Positions 7,335 through 10,126 of a stretch of 10,126 nucleotides of DNA are shown piece after piece. The stretch spans positions 1 through 10,126 of the forward strand of contig JAHJUA010000110.1 of the NCBI GenBank assembly GCA_018829425.1, in the 5' to 3' direction. The notes under the pieces are model-generated. The model was not told where the DNA came from and made no database searches. It saw only the letters and a list, made by a program, of their open reading frames with translations. The stretch is from Nanobdellota archaeon. GTDB lineage: Archaea; Nanobdellota; Nanobdellia; Pacearchaeales; GW2011-AR1. The translations under genes were made by a program, and so were the position numbers. The number at the start of each line of letters is the position of its first letter. Position 1 is the stretch's first letter.

Positions 7335-8618
7335 TTAAGCTCTATCTAAACCCTGCATAGCCTCTTCTATTTTTTCAGTTTCGTCTGCCTCTTTCTTTTT
7401 CGCAATCATTTTGTATAATTCAAGAGTCCTTTTGCTTATATCTTCCCAACTAAAATTCTCGGCTCTTTTAATTGCTCGTCTCGAATATCTCTCTCTTAAT
7501 CGATAATCTCCCATCAATCTTAATATTTCCATTACAAACAATTTTGTATTGAGTGGAATAACTCTTCCTCCATCTTTAACAAGTTCGGGCATTCCTCCCC
7601 GATTAGATACTATAATTGCTTTGCCGCAAGCCATTGCTTCTAAAACAGTCATGCCAAAAGATTCATATCTTGAGGGTTGAATATATATTGTACATTGATT
7701 ATATATCTCGCTTAGCTTTTCACGATCAACAGAGGTCTTGTGCCAAATAAATCTTTCAGAAAATTCTTTTTCTGTTGCCTCTAACCTCTTTTTTATTTTT
7801 TCCATAGACTCAGATAGGTAGTCGTCTATTGGAACAATAAGTTCTATTTTTATTTCAGGATCCTCTTTTAAGACTCTTCGCGATATTTTTTCTACTATAT
7901 CTATTCCCTTCTCCATGCTAAATCTGGCTATGAAAAGAACCCTTTTGTCTTTAATGGGTTCATTATTTGGTTTGAAAGTTTCTAAATCAACTCCGTTAGG
8001 TATGTTAAAAACTTTGTTTACCTTTAATGCAGGATAGGCTTTGAGAACGTCTCTCCTTAAACTTCCCGAGACAGAAATTATTGCATCAGGATAAGTCACA
8101 TTACTCTGCATCCAGTTTACGATTCCCATGTATCTTTTGTTTTCCTTGGAGGTATACTTCCCCCTTAGTCTTTCAAGAGAATGAAATGTATGAATCCATT
8201 TTGCATCAGTAAAATATTTTGAGATCAGGCCAGAATTCATTGTTATTTGTGAGTGTATTATATCAAATCCTTCCTTAGCATTTTCATTGAAAATTTTAGT
8301 TAGAATAAGGCTATCAAACATAAACGTCCCAAGCCTTCTCTTTAATGTGGGGTCTACTGAGGGCAACCCTGAATTCACATTTATTTTATGAACTATTCTT
8401 CTACCCTCTCCAATGAATTCTGTTTTTACAGAATCTTTCTCACCCATAGTAAATACATGGACATCACACCCTAATTTGGCTAAACCTCCTGAAAGATAAT
8501 AAGTGTGAATGGCCACTCCCTGATTAGATGTTTTACTCGGATATTGAGGACTTATTATTCCAATCTTGAACGGTTTATTTAGGAGGCTTTTTGCGCTGTA
8601 AATTAGCTTCTCAAACAT
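7335..8618 (-). CDS. Family 4 glycosyltransferase (GT-B fold)
   Basis: A 427-residue retaining glycosyltransferase of the GT4 family with two Rossmann-like halves. The N-terminal acceptor half starts at about residue 18 (FKIGIISPQYP) and includes the Gly-rich HTYYLSGGLAKLG region (38-50). IPNGVD (206-211) marks the linker to the donor half. In the donor half, ARFSMEKGID (231-240) supplies the Arg and Lys usually placed near the donor phosphates, and RYESFGMTVLEAM (317-329) carries the EX7E motif, E319 and E327. The last 20 residues are highly charged. An initial stretch (1-17) may be a short amphipathic helix and could aid membrane contact. ATG 8618 is preceded by AGGT at eight bases, supporting this start. 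It is the first gene of the minus-strand cluster and faces tyrS across a divergent promoter region. The sugar substrate is not known. Confidence 0.93.
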   Translation of the reverse strand: MFEKLIYSAKSLLNKPFKIGIISPQYPSKTSNQGVAIHTYYLSGGLAKLGCDVHVFTMGEKDSVKTEFIGEGRRIVHKINVNSGLPSVDPTLKRRLGTFMFDSLILTKIFNENAKEGFDIIHSQITMNSGLISKYFTDAKWIHTFHSLERLRGKYTSKENKRYMGIVNWMQSNVTYPDAIISVSGSLRRDVLKAYPALKVNKVFNIPNGVDLETFKPNNEPIKDKRVLFIARFSMEKGIDIVEKISRRVLKEDPEIKIELIVPIDDYLSESMEKIKKRLEATEKEFSERFIWHKTSVDREKLSEIYNQCTIYIQPSRYESFGMTVLEAMACGKAIIVSNRGGMPELVKDGGRVIPLNTKLFVMEILRLMGDYRLRERYSRRAIKRAENFSWEDISKRTLELYKMIAKKKEADETEKIEEAMQGLDRA

Positions 8619-8626
8619 ACTAATTA

Positions 8627-8630
8627 ACCT
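8627..8630 (-). promoter_or_regulatory. Ribosome binding site of the GT4 gene
   Basis: On the minus strand AGGT ends eight bases before the ATG at 8618, within normal spacing. It is the only convincing Shine-Dalgarno match before any gene of the minus-strand cluster, consistent with GT4 being the lead gene of a leadered transcript. Confidence 0.5.
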
Positions 8631-8635
8631 GTTTT

Positions 8636-8649
8636 ATCTTTTAAAAGAT
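8636..8649. promoter_or_regulatory. 14-bp perfect palindrome in the divergent promoter region
   Basis: ATCTTTTAAAAGAT is a perfect inverted repeat centred 24 bp before the GT4 start and 109 bp before the tyrS start. Its TTTTAAAA core could be a TATA element for GT4, or the whole could be an operator for a dimeric regulator. A second TATA-like element, AATTTTAAAT on the minus strand (8671-8680), would give a transcript with a leader long enough to hold the AGGT site. Choosing between them needs a mapped transcript start. Confidence 0.35.
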
Positions 8650-8715
8650 TAACTATTTCCCTTAGAAAAGATTTAAAATTCCCTTAAAAGCCTTGCGAAA
8701 GGAGTGAATTTTTTT

Positions 8716-8730
8716 GGAAACATTTAATAA
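8716..8730 (+). promoter_or_regulatory. Likely BRE/TATA promoter of tyrS (leaderless)
   Basis: GGAAAC (8716-8721), a purine-rich BRE-like element, is followed directly by ATTTAATAA (8722-8730). The TATA-like core lies about 22-30 bp before the ATG at 8752, which is where it should be if transcription begins at or within a few bases of that ATG. No Shine-Dalgarno sequence is present between it and the ATG, which agrees with a leaderless message. Confidence 0.5.
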
Positions 8731-8751
8731 TTACTAATCGCTTTCTTGGTT

Positions 8752-9774
8752 ATGGTGCTTAGCGTGAAGGAAAAACTTGAATTAGTGAAGAGAAACTTAC
8801 AAGAGGTAATTTCTGAAGAGGAGTTGGAAAATTTACTTAAGAAAAAGAAAAACCCTTCATTGTATTGGGGAACTATGCCTACTGGGAGCGTTTCTTTTGC
8901 GTATTTCTTTCCAATGCTAAAATTGGCTGATTTTCTTAAGGCAGGCTTTAAAGTAAAAATACTCTTGGCGGATTTGCATGCTGCTTTAGATGGAGTTCCT
9001 TGGGATCTTCTTGAAAAAAGATACAAGTATTATGAGAGGGCTATAACTTTAATCCTAAGGAGTTTGGATGTTGATTTGAAAAATCTCGAGTTTGTTAAGG
9101 GGAGCGAAATACAGATGAATGAAAAATATTTTAATGATGTTTTGAAACTTAGCACTTTAACTTCAATAAGCAATGCAAAACATTCTGCGTCCGAGGCTGT
9201 TAAGACTGCCCAAGGGGATGTTAAGCTTTCTGGATTGATTTATCCTCTTATGCAGGCACTTGATGAAGAATATCTTGAAGTTGATGCCCAGTTTGCAGGA
9301 CTTGACCAAAGGAAAATTCTTGTCTTCGCGAGGGAGTTTCTGCCAAAGATAGGGTACAAACCCAGAATTGAATTAATGGTTCCAATGATTCGTGGACTTG
9401 TTGGGAAACAGATGAGTTCGAGCGTCGAATCTTCTAAGATAGATTTGCTTAATGATGAAAAGACTGTTGTTAAGAAAGTGAATGCTGCAGATTTTGTCAT
9501 GGGCAGTTTGGAGAATGGAATTATAGATATTCTGAAATATCTTATTTTTGTGATAAAAGGAGACAGAAATGAAAAGTTGGTTATTGAAAGACCGGAAAAA
9601 TATGGTGGAAATCTGTCTTACGCGAATTATGATAAACTTGAAAAAGACGTTTTAGCAAAAAAGATTCATCCTCTGGATTTGAAAAATGCAGTTGCTAAAG
9701 AAATTAATATTCTCTTAGAAATTTTCAGGAAAGATAAAAAAATTCATGAGTTGCATAAATCGGCTTATTCTTAA
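8752..9774 (+). CDS. tyrS: Tyrosyl-tRNA synthetase, archaeal/eukaryotic type, with altered ATP motifs
   Basis: A 340-residue class I synthetase that should charge tRNA-Tyr. It matches the eukaryotic cytosolic catalytic core block by block: YWGT (38-41), FPMLKLADFLKAGF, LLADLHAALDG, YPLMQALDEEYLEVDAQF (164-181), SSKIDLL, and RPEKYGG. The residues expected to hold tyrosine, Y38, Y164, Q168 and D171, are present. The HIGH-equivalent reads SFAY (48-51), where human TyrRS has HVAY and Methanocaldococcus HLGH, so the first His is Ser. The KMSKS-equivalent reads QMSSS (220-224), with Lys only one position earlier (K219). The frame continues upstream to a TTG at 8746, but ATG 8752 fits the promoter better; GTG 8755 or 8764 are less likely. 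The C-terminus ends after the anticodon-binding region with a short tail and no EMAPII-like domain. It overlaps the convergent GTPase gene by 4 bp. It is probably the functional housekeeping enzyme, though an altered paralogue is possible. Confidence 0.93.
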   Translation: MVLSVKEKLELVKRNLQEVISEEELENLLKKKKNPSLYWGTMPTGSVSFAYFFPMLKLADFLKAGFKVKILLADLHAALDGVPWDLLEKRYKYYERAITLILRSLDVDLKNLEFVKGSEIQMNEKYFNDVLKLSTLTSISNAKHSASEAVKTAQGDVKLSGLIYPLMQALDEEYLEVDAQFAGLDQRKILVFAREFLPKIGYKPRIELMVPMIRGLVGKQMSSSVESSKIDLLNDEKTVVKKVNAADFVMGSLENGIIDILKYLIFVIKGDRNEKLVIERPEKYGGNLSYANYDKLEKDVLAKKIHPLDLKNAVAKEINILLEIFRKDKKIHELHKSAYS

Positions 9775-10126
9775 CGAGTCTTGAATTCTACAGTGTCCAT
9801 ATCTTTTAATTTATGGCTCAATCCGACTACTTGTCCTGCGAATTTTGAGCTCGGACCCCAAATCCTTGTTTCTTTAATCATGTTTGGATTTTTCAAAACT
9901 TTTTTTGCGATGTCTTTCACGGAGGAATCCGAAGGAAGAATCATCGGTTTATCTGACTTGACCTTTCCAGGCTCCTTTGTGAAAACTCTCATTTTATCGA
10001 AGCTGTGAAATATCTTTTCTTTTAGATTTTCTAGATTTCCCAGAGATTTTAAATTGACTATGGCGAAATTATACTTTTTTGATTTAAGTGTTGCCTCAAG
10101 TTTTCTGTTGTCTGTTGGATTTTTTA
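9771..10126 (-). CDS. DRG-type GTPase, C-terminal TGS domain (partial, 5' end outside)
   Basis: The minus-strand frame is open from the stop at 9771-9773 to the right edge, giving 117 C-terminal residues; the ATG at 9992 is internal, not the start. The last 74 or so residues are a TGS domain of the DRG (developmentally regulated GTP-binding) family: MRVFTKEPGK, then LPSDSSVKDIAKKVLKN, then RIWGPSSKFAGQVVGL and a final DTVEF. Eukaryotic DRG1/2 and archaeal relatives have the same order of RVYTK, a helix, and VWG-S-K-GQ-VG. The residues before it (NLENLKEKIFHSF) fit the last helix of the G domain. The nucleotide-binding motifs lie beyond the edge. These proteins bind ribosomes and act in translation in eukaryotes; that role is carried over here from family knowledge. 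The C-terminus converges on tyrS with a shared TTAA. Confidence 0.85.
   Translation of the reverse strand, partial: KNPTDNRKLEATLKSKKYNFAIVNLKSLGNLENLKEKIFHSFDKMRVFTKEPGKVKSDKPMILPSDSSVKDIAKKVLKNPNMIKETRIWGPSSKFAGQVVGLSHKLKDMDTVEFKTR

Noticed and set aside
8746-8751. TTG at 8746 as the tyrS start
   Set aside because: TTG is a rare start, no ribosome site precedes it, and the TATA-like element fits the ATG at 8752 better.
9781-10008. 75-codon + strand frame after tyrS
   Set aside because: It is antisense to the recognisable TGS domain of the DRG-type GTPase.
1-10126. CRISPR arrays, tRNA/rRNA genes, insertion sequences, toxin-antitoxin or defence genes
   Set aside because: No spaced direct repeats, cloverleaf-like segments, transposase motifs or terminal inverted repeats were seen, and nearly all the DNA is accounted for by the listed genes.

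Overview
The window is from an archaeon. The decisive evidence is a complete large subunit of the archaea-specific replicative DNA polymerase D (DP2), supported by an archaeal/eukaryotic-type tyrosyl-tRNA synthetase and the C-terminus of a DRG-type GTPase. The DNA is A/T-rich and tightly packed. Intergenic gaps run from 18 to 133 bp, and there are overlaps at both ends of several genes. This would suit a small-genome lineage such as DPANN (Pacearchaeota/Woesearchaeota-like), but that placement is inference; no rRNA or other direct marker is present.

Layout. (1) Positions 1-74 hold the last codons of an unidentified upstream gene, joined by an ATGA overlap to polC (DP2, 71-3619, + strand). (2) A standalone flippase-like membrane protein (UPF0104/LPG_synthase_TM family) follows at 3682-4719, + strand. 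(3) Four minus-strand genes run from 8618 down to 4700 with gaps of only 32, 50 and 18 bp: a GT4 glycosyltransferase, a short MscS/TM-helix-like membrane protein, a GT2 glycosyltransferase and a TctA-like (COG1784-type) membrane protein. The last of these converges on the flippase-like gene with a 20-bp overlap. (4) A 133-bp divergent promoter region separates GT4 from tyrS (8752-9774, + strand). (5) tyrS converges on the 3' end of a DRG/OBG-type GTPase with a TGS domain (9771 to beyond the right edge, - strand), and the two share a TTAA at their stops.

Function. polC, tyrS and the GTPase are core information-processing genes. Between them sits a block of five genes that looks like a cell-surface glycan or lipid-linked sugar module: two glycosyltransferases with intact-looking motifs, a flippase-like protein, and two multi-pass membrane proteins of unknown cargo. 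The grouping rests on strand, spacing and family; no substrate can be assigned.

The most unusual point is in tyrS. The protein is close to eukaryotic cytosolic TyrRS in its sequence blocks, and its tyrosine-pocket residues are present. However, both class I ATP-binding signatures deviate: the first His of the HIGH-equivalent is Ser, and the first Lys of the KMSKS-equivalent is Gln. I saw no CRISPR array, tRNA, rRNA, insertion sequence or defence system. No gap between genes exceeds 300 bp.
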